This document shows, piece by piece, positions 22,691 through 30,308 of a stretch of 64,000 bases of DNA. Origin of the DNA: a virus; IMG/VR virus record IMGVR_UViG_3300007960_000014, positions 1 through 64,000 of that record; one strand, written 5' to 3'. The stretch's first letter is position 1; each line of letters starts with the position of its first letter. A model generated the notes under the pieces. That model worked only from the letters and a program-made list of their open reading frames with translations. It had not been told where the DNA came from and ran no database searches. Both the position numbers and the translations under genes were made by a program.

Positions 22691-25090
22691 ATTAGTATTC
22701 TCTGAGATTGCTGTTGCAAGTATATCAAAGAGTTTAGGTTTAATCTTTGCTTCCATCTTAGGATAGAACACTCCTCCACCCCGAGAAGTTTTTCCTCTTA
22801 GGTCAGTGGAGAACACAACCTCGTTACCTATAGTCCAAGTATAACCTCCAGATGGGGTTCTCGTAGGCTTAGCTTTGCTTAAAACATATTTGGCTACTTG
22901 ATGGTTGCCAGCGAAGCGTATCTCCCCTCTCATAGCTTTCATCATAGCGTCATCCTCTTCGGTGACGAAGGAGCTAATCAAATCATTCATTGCAAAACCT
23001 TCGTTTAGAGAAGGGTCTTGCTCTGCTTTCAACTGCCTCAGGCGACGAATAAAATTAATTCTAGCATTACCAATGGCAGTATTATCCTTGCTAGCTATGG
23101 CGGTATCGATTTCTTGTTGCCACTCACTAAGCATTCGTAGAGTATCCACATCCCCATCAGCCACGTCTCCTAACAAAACGGAGAATGTAGCTTTAATTGA
23201 AGAGCGAGCTCTAGCATCAGAGCCAAACATAGCCTCTGCTGAACGAGCAATAACAGCATCTACTTCCATAGCCTTCTCTGCTACATTACGCTGTGAGGGC
23301 TTTAAGAATTTCTTCCTGGTAGATGTAAACTCTGCTGCTTCCTCACACTTCTGCCTTTGTGCTGCAGTAGATAAAGTTTCGCAGGGGGTGTTGTGGTAAG
23401 CATATGCAGGAGTATAGTAAGAGCTGCCTGATGGAGTATCTTTATCAAACCCGCTTTGAGATTTTAGTGATACACCTACGCCGCCACCCCCGGTAGTGTC
23501 AACCGTTACCTGTCCTGCTCCCAAATCACTAAGGGCTTGAGCGAACTTTTGTGCATCGTTTACACTAGCAAACTCTACCATAAAATCTGCTTTAGTTGTG
23601 GCTGTAGAAACCTTACCTCTTGAAGTAACTCCAGTAGGGGATACCCCTGCATTTTTCGCTACCCGAGCTAAGAAATATGATTCTTTAATGGTGTCTTTTA
23701 TATAATCGACAGCAGCTTTGTTACAATTGTCGGTGTCTATGTCTTTTAGTAGAGATTCAGAAGCGACTCTAGCATCCTCATGCTCAAACGTCATGCCTAA
23801 GTTGCCATCAGTAACAACAAAGTTCTGTATTTGCTCTCCCAAATCGCAGACATCCTTGATAGCTTGAGCAAATGCTTCCATGGCTTCGACAGTGGTAGCC
23901 ACAGATTCGGTGCCGAAAAAAGTATTTAAAGTTCCAATCATCAAATCTTCTTTCTTAGTTCCTAAAACTTGATAGATGTTACCTGCCCCACCACCAACAC
24001 TAGAGTTAAAGATAGCGGGTCGGGTATCCCCCGTAGCGCTCCTCACTTCTATGCCTTTAAATTGAGAACAAATATCTTGAGTGTAGCTACCCATAGACAT
24101 GCCATACATCTCTTGCCCTGCGTATTGAGGGGAAGAAGCCATACCCTCTAAATAGGCTGCGAAGTTAGGGGCTACTCTCTTAACCGAGTCCATGGCTTGT
24201 CTTCTTCCAAACCAAGAACCCGCATTGGTTTTAGGGTTACGGCAAACAAAAGAATCTAAGAGTTTTCTTTCCCTGGGAGTTAAATCAGAATCATCAATGT
24301 AAGAGCCCTCTTTGATTTTTTTTGCTACGCCTATCAAATCCACATGCGCATTAAAAATTTCTTTTTGTACTTCTGGAGCTACCCACGGAGTATCCCCACC
24401 ACGTAGAGACCTTTTGAACTTCATCAACTTGGTGTTGGCACCTGTAGGAGCTAATGTGATTCTATCGAATAAATCCTGAGCATCTATACCAGGAATAACA
24501 CCATCCATCTTTTGCGCGGCTTTCTCTATCTCTCCTGGCTGAGCTTCATAAGGAACGTAGTCTGCTGTTTGGTCAATTTCTTGTCCTGTGTTTGTGTCGA
24601 ATACAGTTCCGTCGCTTTCTGTTTCGGGTGCCTGTTCCCCTCCAGGCTCAGCCTTTAAATTTGCTTGAGCTCCTTCATCATCCGCAATATCACCTTGCAA
24701 ATACTCTATAGCTCCCGCTAGAGTTTTACTGTTGATTCCTGTATGTCCCCCGCCAACACTAAGAGTGTATCTTGTTCCTTTTTGTGTGCGGAACTCCACC
24801 TTAGGTAATGAGCCAGCTTTTTGCGAAGGAATATACATGGGGTCGTAAGTCCCCCCAGTTCCTCTCATCTGTTCGGGAGGCACTTGTAATTTTTGTAGAA
24901 GGTCTGCTTTAATTTGATTCTTTTGTGCGTCGGGTAATTTTGCCGTACCCCCCATCATGGAATTATATCTTCTACTTAGCTCTTGACGACCTTTATCTTT
25001 AGTAGAGGCATCTTCCTGTTCCGTAAGAGAATATTTTCTCTTACGGATGGCTTCATAAGATTCCATTAGTTGGTCGAAGATAGATTCCAT
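22616..25090 (-). CDS. Large protein of unknown function (824 aa) after the tail tube gene
   Basis: No family recognised. N-terminus is helical (FDQLMESYEAIRKRKYSL), followed by a Gly/Gln-rich low-complexity part and an acidic linker (around residues 125-190), then a folded region with DLTPRERKLLDSFVCRNPKT and SWFGRRQAMDSVKRVAP, a Gly/Thr-rich TVDTTGGGGVGVSLKSQSGF segment, and a C-terminal helical domain. An LNEG site near residue 710 fits gp21-type cleavage. Position behind the tail genes suggests a virion or head-completion role, but DNA metabolism is also possible since the next genes are enzymes. The ATG is only 9 nt from a terminator-like stem that contains its GGGGAG. Confidence 0.7.
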   Translation of the reverse strand: MESIFDQLMESYEAIRKRKYSLTEQEDASTKDKGRQELSRRYNSMMGGTAKLPDAQKNQIKADLLQKLQVPPEQMRGTGGTYDPMYIPSQKAGSLPKVEFRTQKGTRYTLSVGGGHTGINSKTLAGAIEYLQGDIADDEGAQANLKAEPGGEQAPETESDGTVFDTNTGQEIDQTADYVPYEAQPGEIEKAAQKMDGVIPGIDAQDLFDRITLAPTGANTKLMKFKRSLRGGDTPWVAPEVQKEIFNAHVDLIGVAKKIKEGSYIDDSDLTPRERKLLDSFVCRNPKTNAGSWFGRRQAMDSVKRVAPNFAAYLEGMASSPQYAGQEMYGMSMGSYTQDICSQFKGIEVRSATGDTRPAIFNSSVGGGAGNIYQVLGTKKEDLMIGTLNTFFGTESVATTVEAMEAFAQAIKDVCDLGEQIQNFVVTDGNLGMTFEHEDARVASESLLKDIDTDNCNKAAVDYIKDTIKESYFLARVAKNAGVSPTGVTSRGKVSTATTKADFMVEFASVNDAQKFAQALSDLGAGQVTVDTTGGGGVGVSLKSQSGFDKDTPSGSSYYTPAYAYHNTPCETLSTAAQRQKCEEAAEFTSTRKKFLKPSQRNVAEKAMEVDAVIARSAEAMFGSDARARSSIKATFSVLLGDVADGDVDTLRMLSEWQQEIDTAIASKDNTAIGNARINFIRRLRQLKAEQDPSLNEGFAMNDLISSFVTEEDDAMMKAMRGEIRFAGNHQVAKYVLSKAKPTRTPSGGYTWTIGNEVVFSTDLRGKTSRGGGVFYPKMEAKIKPKLFDILATAISENTNSVGEEKIYRKLNELIEAIHVAVSK

Positions 25091-25098
25091 GTCAATAT

Positions 25099-25131
25099 AA
25101 AAGGCTCCCCACCATTAGATAGGAAGCCTTT
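25099..25131 (-). terminator. Rho-independent terminator-like hairpin after the tail tube gene
   Basis: On the minus strand AAAGGCTTCC (25131-25122) pairs with GGGAGCCTTT (25109-25100) in a 10-bp stem with one G-T pair and a loop of about 12 nt. A TTTTATATT tract follows. It sits between the tail tube stop and the ATG of the 824-aa gene, close enough that the ribosome site of that gene (GGGGAG) is inside the 3' arm. Termination with partial readthrough, or translational masking, is inferred. Confidence 0.7.
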
Positions 25132-25151
25132 TTGGGAACTTTAATTATTTA

Positions 25152-25817
25152 TTAGCCAAGCCCGGGAATGAGGCTTCCTAAAAAGTTTTCAAAGGCGCTA
25201 TCAGTGGTTTTATATTGTACAATCATATCGTACTTGATTTCGCAATCAATAGTTGCAAAATCATTCGTGCCATAAGAAAGTTCGCCAATAGACCATTTGA
25301 TTGGGAACGCGCCATAAAGCTTAGCTACCAGTTTTGGATTGCGCTGGTTATCTAATTGAATAACTTCTATCGTTCTCTTGAATTGGTCGCCTGCGATGAC
25401 AGGGTTCGAGTGGGTACCAAAGATTGGGTCATAAGTTGTTCTCATCCACGCATATAGTAACTTAGCAGTATCTCCTTTAATCATATTATCAAAGGAAATG
25501 GTAGCCGTTTGCGTAGAAGGTCGTCCAGGATAGTAAAATCTATCGTTAACTTTGTTAACGTCGATAGTTTCTACGTTATAGGAAAGACCAGTTACACGGC
25601 GAGCTGCTAACGTTAAGGTATCGTTGGTGTCAGTAAAATTAAAGAAGTTATCTACTGTACCAAGAATACCAGCTATATTAGGGATTCTAACAATCCACCC
25701 ATACGCCCGAAAAGAATCGTACATATGTGTGAGTTTGTGACCTTCGGTGATGTCGATATCAAGTTCACGGGAGCTTTGCCTCCAAAACTCGTCTACTGCT
25801 TCTACGTTAAATGCCAT
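25152..25817 (-). CDS. Tail tube protein, T4 gp19-like
   Basis: 221 residues. Order right after the sheath gene and the sequence (ARRVTGLSYNVETIDVN, FYYPGRPSTQTATISFDNM, LYAWMRTTYDP, KWSIGELSYGTNDFATIDCE) match the gp19-like tail tube family, with strands of the tube beta-barrel and the loop that contacts the next ring. It forms the inner tube through which DNA passes. Clear AGGAG eight bases upstream of the ATG at 25817, and a CTATATAATAC box about 15 nt before that. Confidence 0.88.
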   Translation of the reverse strand: MAFNVEAVDEFWRQSSRELDIDITEGHKLTHMYDSFRAYGWIVRIPNIAGILGTVDNFFNFTDTNDTLTLAARRVTGLSYNVETIDVNKVNDRFYYPGRPSTQTATISFDNMIKGDTAKLLYAWMRTTYDPIFGTHSNPVIAGDQFKRTIEVIQLDNQRNPKLVAKLYGAFPIKWSIGELSYGTNDFATIDCEIKYDMIVQYKTTDSAFENFLGSLIPGLG

Positions 25818-25830
25818 TGTTTAATCTCCT

Positions 25831-25841
25831 GTATTATATAG
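25831..25841 (-). promoter_or_regulatory. Promoter-like CTATATAATAC box before tail tube gene
   Basis: Minus-strand CTATATAATAC lies in the 28-nt gap between sheath stop and tail tube start, immediately upstream of AGGAG. Spacing leaves room for a short leader of about 15 nt with the ribosome site. It resembles the T4 late promoter (TATAAATA) in being a short AT box without a -35. Candidate late promoter that would raise tube over sheath. Confidence 0.4.
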
Positions 25842-25845
25842 GGTC

Positions 25846-28266
25846 CTAGCTAGCGCTTGCCACTCCTCCAGTCTGGCTAGTTACGTTGATTTCGAATACG
25901 ACAATTTCTGCAGTTTTCGTAGGCTGTACGATTACCTTACACCAGAGTTCGTTTCTATCGATTCTAGCTGGAGTATTTACTGTCTCATCGCAGATTACCT
26001 TAAAGGCGTCTAAGCCTCTACGGTCTTTAATGTCTTGCAAGAGTGGTTGCAGAACATCAACAATTTGTTGTCTAGTGATTGCATCATTAGGTTCGAACAC
26101 AAAGCGTCTAGTACCAGCTAGGATTTGTTTCCTAATTTGAATCATTAGTCGTCTTACGTTAATTCTATCCAGGGCGGTAGAGGCTCTTTGAGCAGTTCTT
26201 TGCCCGAAGATTACTAAACCGTCCTGAGGGAAGCTTACAATTGGGTTGATTACGTTGCCTCCAGCGTATAGAGTATCTCTGTCGCCTTGGTTAAGAGTAA
26301 CTTCAGCTTCAGTAGGCTTGGTTAGTCTGCCTCTTCTCAAACCAGCAGGAGCAAACCATGGGTCTGCAACTTCATCTGTGAATGCCATCTGTCTGACAGC
26401 AAACACACCTGGGTCTAGATACTGGTCGGTAGCAGTGAAGACATTGAAAGTCTTTAGCCATGACCAATAAATAGCAGCGTAAGAGGAGTTAAGTGGAGAA
26501 GTTCTTCCATCACCTTTTCCGTTATGCCAGTTGATGGCTTCTTGTGCAGTTTTCAATCCTTGTGGGGGAGATAGTACAGCTAAGAAGTTTTGAGTTTGCT
26601 CAGCAACTGTTACTAAGTTATTTTGAACTGATTGCGTAGTAATACCTGGAACTAGGCACAGAGATAGGTTTAAGGTATCATCTCTGAAAGCCTGCATACC
26701 GCTTCTGTTTACTTGGTTTCCAATCAGCGCTTGAGTTACATTAGTATTAGTTAGGCTGTTGTTGTAGCTACCTGCGTCACCATTTACCCCGCTAACAAAG
26801 TCGTAGTTTCCTGCGAGTACTTTAGGGAAGGTTAGTGTTTGTGCACCGTTAGCGTTGTTAAGAGCTAATGAAGCTGCGTAACTAATGCCTTGTTGGGCGT
26901 TACCACTAACACCATTTTGTGCAGCTGCCGTGAACGTTCCACTGTACGTAGTAGGTCTGGTAGTTGTAGCCGCTCCTGCATAGAAGTTGTTAGAGTCTAC
27001 GTAAGCAAATCTAGCGTAGTACAAGTCTGACGTTTCGTTATTGCCATAAGTATTGGTATTAAGCACATCCATAACATCGTAAAGAGTGCTGTTCGGGTCA
27101 TTAACAAAATCTACAATATTGCTCTCAGCGGTAGCGCCGTCACTTTGCATATCAAAGACGGTATCCTTGCCTCTCTTGGCAGTAACCGCAGCTCGCAAGC
27201 CATAGGTAGTGACTCCAGTGCCTGTATTAGTAGAAGAGTAGTTATACCCTAAGCCTGGATGTAGTGATTGTAGGTTAATCGTACCACCCGTTGCCGAGGT
27301 AGGAGCTATGGTATTACCTAGAGAGTATACGCCAGAGCCGACCCAGCCTGATGCGTCTGCATCAGTGGGAAGTCCCGATAGTCCACCTTCGGCAAATCTC
27401 CAACTGTGCTGAACGTCTCCCATGGCAGTATAATCAACACCAGGAGTTCCAAACAGTCTCAGACCCCCCGCAGGACCAGCCATAGAGCTAGGAGCTCCGA
27501 AAGGCTTATCGTCGTTGTCTAAGAAGCCAGCGTTACTTCGTAAATCACTTACAGAAGGTTGAGCTACAGTTCCTCCAGGTCCTTGTAGAGATACATCTCC
27601 ACCACCAGCGACCTGACCAGTAGAGCCTAAAGCGCTAAAGTGGCTTGCAGTACTGGCAAAACCGCGAACTTTCATGTAAGCACCTGCGCCAGCGAACTTA
27701 GAAACGAAAGCGCCAACGTGTCCTTCATCGCCGCTAACGAAAGTAAACGGAGCAGATTCATCTAGGTACGTGGCTACAGTTTCGTTAATAGTATTAATAA
27801 CTTGGTCTTGGTCAGTAGAGCTTGGCACACCGACAACGTAAGGGTTATCAGGGCTTACTTGAACTCCATCTTGGTTCCAAACATCAATGAGGAAAGCGTA
27901 AGAAACTCCAACACCAGCCGATTCGTTAAGACCACTTAGGGAGGAAACCCAGACAGCAGGCTGAGTACCAGCCGATACGTTTACGCTAGCAGCACTTTGT
28001 GTTTGAGCTGCTGCACGAACGAAGTAAACTGAGTTTGTTCTCTCCAGAATTTGGTAAGCACCCCACAGACCCTGACCGCCAACAACAGTTCTTGGGTCAC
28101 CAAAAGTGTTGATTAACTGCTCTGCATTAGATACTAAGATTGCCTTATCTACGGGACCTTTAGACCCAAAGCCGAGAACCCCAACAACACTGCTGTTGAG
28201 GGAAGGGATGTAATCAGAAAAATCTTTTTCTATTACATAATTTCCGGGACTTACGAAACTTGCCAT
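25846..28266 (-). CDS. Contractile tail sheath protein, T4 gp18-like
   Basis: 806 residues (T4 gp18 659). N-terminal VSPGNYVIEKDFSDYIPSLN and GSKGPVDKAILVSNAEQLINTFGDP are conserved sheath features. The long middle (about residues 100-500) is a low-complexity, Gly/Thr/Asn-rich insertion domain that would lie on the outside of the sheath. C-terminal PIVSFPQDGLVIFGQRTAQR and ALDRINVRRLMIQIRKQI are the conserved polymerising core. AGGAG precedes the ATG at 28266. It contracts on infection. Confidence 0.93.
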   Translation of the reverse strand: MASFVSPGNYVIEKDFSDYIPSLNSSVVGVLGFGSKGPVDKAILVSNAEQLINTFGDPRTVVGGQGLWGAYQILERTNSVYFVRAAAQTQSAASVNVSAGTQPAVWVSSLSGLNESAGVGVSYAFLIDVWNQDGVQVSPDNPYVVGVPSSTDQDQVINTINETVATYLDESAPFTFVSGDEGHVGAFVSKFAGAGAYMKVRGFASTASHFSALGSTGQVAGGGDVSLQGPGGTVAQPSVSDLRSNAGFLDNDDKPFGAPSSMAGPAGGLRLFGTPGVDYTAMGDVQHSWRFAEGGLSGLPTDADASGWVGSGVYSLGNTIAPTSATGGTINLQSLHPGLGYNYSSTNTGTGVTTYGLRAAVTAKRGKDTVFDMQSDGATAESNIVDFVNDPNSTLYDVMDVLNTNTYGNNETSDLYYARFAYVDSNNFYAGAATTTRPTTYSGTFTAAAQNGVSGNAQQGISYAASLALNNANGAQTLTFPKVLAGNYDFVSGVNGDAGSYNNSLTNTNVTQALIGNQVNRSGMQAFRDDTLNLSLCLVPGITTQSVQNNLVTVAEQTQNFLAVLSPPQGLKTAQEAINWHNGKGDGRTSPLNSSYAAIYWSWLKTFNVFTATDQYLDPGVFAVRQMAFTDEVADPWFAPAGLRRGRLTKPTEAEVTLNQGDRDTLYAGGNVINPIVSFPQDGLVIFGQRTAQRASTALDRINVRRLMIQIRKQILAGTRRFVFEPNDAITRQQIVDVLQPLLQDIKDRRGLDAFKVICDETVNTPARIDRNELWCKVIVQPTKTAEIVVFEINVTSQTGGVASAS

Positions 28267-28276
28267 TTATATTCTC

Positions 28277-28519
28277 CTAGTTTTCATTTGTTACTTCAAT
28301 TAACCTATTCTGAAGATGTGAATTTGCGGTGGAAGAAAGAGTAACCCTGGGAACTGAAATAGCGTCACCCGGATTTAGCCAGAAATGTTGCCACTCACCT
28401 TTAATCATCAGAATAAGTTCTAGTCCACTACCGCAAACATTAGCGACTCGCATAGTTTTAGGCGTAACAACGGGAGTAGTTTTGGGAGTTGATTTTTTAG
28501 TTGTGGTTTTTTTAGCCAT
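28277..28519 (-). CDS. Small basic-N-terminus protein before the sheath gene, unknown
   Basis: 80 residues. The first 24 are Lys/Thr/Pro-rich (MAKKTTTKKSTPKTTPVVTP) and likely disordered; the rest is a small beta-rich domain with VCGSGLELILMIKGEWQHFW and LNPGDAISVPRVTLS. No family recognised. Position between the gp15-like and sheath genes suggests a minor tail or chaperone role. GAGAAGAGA precedes the ATG, and a CTAAATAATA box lies further upstream. Confidence 0.65.
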   Translation of the reverse strand: MAKKTTTKKSTPKTTPVVTPKTMRVANVCGSGLELILMIKGEWQHFWLNPGDAISVPRVTLSSTANSHLQNRLIEVTNEN

Positions 28520-28527
28520 TCTCTTCT

Positions 28528-28542
28528 CTATGTATTATTTAG
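28528..28542 (-). promoter_or_regulatory. Promoter-like CTAAATAATACATAG box
   Basis: In the 52-nt gap after the gp15-like gene the minus strand reads CTAAATAATACATAG, nine bases before the ATG of the 80-aa gene. It shares the CTAAATA string with cyanophage/T4-type late promoter boxes (TATAAATA-like) and is close to the CTATATAATAC seen before the tube gene. No -35 is evident. Candidate late promoter for the 80-aa, sheath and tube genes. Confidence 0.4.
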
Positions 28543-28571
28543 AAGTTTCCGACGAGATAATGGTAAACTTT

Positions 28572-29339
28572 TTATGTAAGTTCTGTAGGAACAACCAAAC
28601 TCTTAATCTTCCCGTTAGTTGCAAGGAGATATTTGTGCTGTGGAAGGTATCCCTCCACGTTAACGGTAAAAGCTTTTTGAACTATTCTATCCTGTCTATC
28701 CCCTACACTCAAAGTTGATTGGTCTGTAGAGTACGCAATGAATGCTGGAGTGCCCTTTCCGAAAGAAGTGGTAACTGGCATGGAGGGTCTGAAGCTGTCC
28801 TCCAGCTGCTCGGAGAGTTGGTTTAAATCTTCGATGTACTTTGCCCACAAGTTTATCCTATACATCAGGTTCAGGGCTTTAGGAGCTAAGGAAACTACTC
28901 TCTGAGCCCTTCTAGTCTCAACGTCAAACTTTCTTTCCATAACAACATTAAAATCAGGCTTTCTTCTGTTTACATCTTCCTGGGTGTTGATAATAGAGAC
29001 GGAAACTAGAGGTAATTTAAAAGTTCTTGTTTCAGATAGTTTAGCAACAGCTCTCTCTTGGTTGGCAAAGATAACCTCAATATCTTCTATAGCTCTCCCC
29101 TGCGTATCTACGATACTAAACCCTCTAAGATTATCCATCAGGGACTGAGTATACTCCCGATAAAAATTTACTCTGTTATTATTTTTCCTATCCAGCTCTT
29201 GAAGCTCATCGTACAAGTCGTTGTATAGTTTTGCACTAGAGTTAACAAAACCCGAGGCACTATTAATAACTAGTATCTCCTGGTCAACAGGAGGATTAGG
29301 AGGAGTTAAGTTTCCAGATAAGGTAGTTTTAGTAACCAT
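28572..29339 (-). CDS. Tail completion / sheath stabiliser protein, T4 gp15-like
   Basis: 255 residues. The block TFKLPLVSVSIINTQEDVNRR, a YRINLWAKYIEDLNQLSEQL segment, FRPSMPVTTSFGKG and the C-terminal VEGYLPQHKYLL follow the layout of gp15-type tail terminators of T4-like phages: a beta-sandwich that closes the top ring of the tail and joins the neck. N-terminal part is helical. Gene order (neck, this, sheath, tube) also fits. Shares a base with the neck gene (TAATG-type junction). Confidence 0.7.
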   Translation of the reverse strand: MVTKTTLSGNLTPPNPPVDQEILVINSASGFVNSSAKLYNDLYDELQELDRKNNNRVNFYREYTQSLMDNLRGFSIVDTQGRAIEDIEVIFANQERAVAKLSETRTFKLPLVSVSIINTQEDVNRRKPDFNVVMERKFDVETRRAQRVVSLAPKALNLMYRINLWAKYIEDLNQLSEQLEDSFRPSMPVTTSFGKGTPAFIAYSTDQSTLSVGDRQDRIVQKAFTVNVEGYLPQHKYLLATNGKIKSLVVPTELT

Positions 29340-30226
29340 TATCCAAAGGTAGTGAATGCGGCTGGCGGTTCTTCGATTTCAGTTAGAAGCTCTTGTAATA
29401 GTGTAGCTTTCTCAGCTTCAGACTCTTGTGATAGTTGAGGACCATTTAGCTGTGCTCCACCAGCAGGAGAAGGTAGTGTAGTATACTTACCTCTTATTTG
29501 ACCAAGAATACCTTTAGACACAGCGGTAGCATATCTTTGCAGCCAATTAATATAATAGTGGTGAAGTGTAGGAGTGTTTAGAGCTTTGAATATAACCACA
29601 ACCTGTTCGTTAATACTCGTAGGGACAGGGAACAGCTGTAGGTATTCACCATTAACCACGTTAAACATACCCTCTCTACCTAGAACTCTTCTCATGGTTT
29701 TTAAAGAAGTTTGTAGGATAAAGAAATCAGCTACTCCAAAATCTTGGAACAAGAAGTTTTCCTGGAAATATTTAATGAAGAAATCAAACTCTAGAGTTCC
29801 TGATTGCTCTGCAATAGACAATAATGTTTTTTTGTATGCTGCGTATTGTAGATTATTTAAAACGAACTTAGGTAGTTTATATAAGCCTACACCCAGCTGT
29901 GTTTGAAACGTCATATAGTTTATACACCAATCAGGAGCATGATAATCTAATCTAGATATAGCTTCATCTATAGCAGTTAATATCTGGAAGTTTGTTAGTT
30001 CTACTCTTACTACTGGATGTCCTAATCTAGCTTTTACAGAATCTTTTATAATAGTATAAAACTCATTAAAGGCAACTCTATCGGTAAAACGACGACGATT
30101 TAGCGAATCAAAATCAATTTCATTGCCAGAAGTGGTTAACGCAGACGCGGCAACTCCTGGGTCTTCTCCTACTCTAACGCCAAAAGTAGAGCCGTAGGAA
30201 GAATTAGGTACAACAAACTTAGCCAT
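29339..30226 (-). CDS. Neck protein, T4 gp13/gp14-like
   Basis: 295 residues from ATG at 30226 (MAKFVVPNSSYG); the longer frame to 30271 would start inside the terminator stem. Conserved pieces include ILTAIDEAISRLDYHAPDW, the long helical middle, LQLFPVPTSINEQVV, and the C-terminal WLQRYATAVSKGILGQIRGK. These resemble neck proteins that bind the portal and receive the tail. Cannot decide between gp13 and gp14. There is no Shine-Dalgarno; CTATATAATAG lies seven bases before the ATG. Confidence 0.7.
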   Translation of the reverse strand: MAKFVVPNSSYGSTFGVRVGEDPGVAASALTTSGNEIDFDSLNRRRFTDRVAFNEFYTIIKDSVKARLGHPVVRVELTNFQILTAIDEAISRLDYHAPDWCINYMTFQTQLGVGLYKLPKFVLNNLQYAAYKKTLLSIAEQSGTLEFDFFIKYFQENFLFQDFGVADFFILQTSLKTMRRVLGREGMFNVVNGEYLQLFPVPTSINEQVVVIFKALNTPTLHHYYINWLQRYATAVSKGILGQIRGKYTTLPSPAGGAQLNGPQLSQESEAEKATLLQELLTEIEEPPAAFTTFG

Positions 30227-30233
30227 GGGTATA

Positions 30234-30244
30234 CTATTATATAG
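30234..30244 (-). promoter_or_regulatory. Promoter-like CTATATAATAG box between terminator and neck gene
   Basis: Minus-strand CTATATAATAG sits between the capsid-gene terminator (ending at 30251) and the neck start at 30226. Because the terminator would stop most transcripts from above, a promoter is needed right here; a -10-like box seven bases before the ATG would make a leaderless mRNA or one with a very short leader. No -35 or ribosome site is visible. Same box appears at 25831. Confidence 0.5.
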
Positions 30245-30250
30245 CCCAAT

Positions 30251-30285
30251 AAAAAGAAGAAGCCCACTCAAAAAGAGCGGGCTTC
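30251..30285 (-). terminator. Rho-independent terminator after the major capsid gene
   Basis: On the minus strand GAAGCCCGCTC (30285-30275), a five-base loop, and GAGTGGGCTTC (30269-30259) pair along 11 bp with one G-T, followed by TTCTTTTT. It is the strongest terminator in the window and sits 24 nt past the capsid stop. It would isolate the abundant capsid mRNA from neck and tail genes. Confidence 0.9.
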
Positions 30286-30308
30286 TATTATTAATCAGTC
30301 GTTATCCG

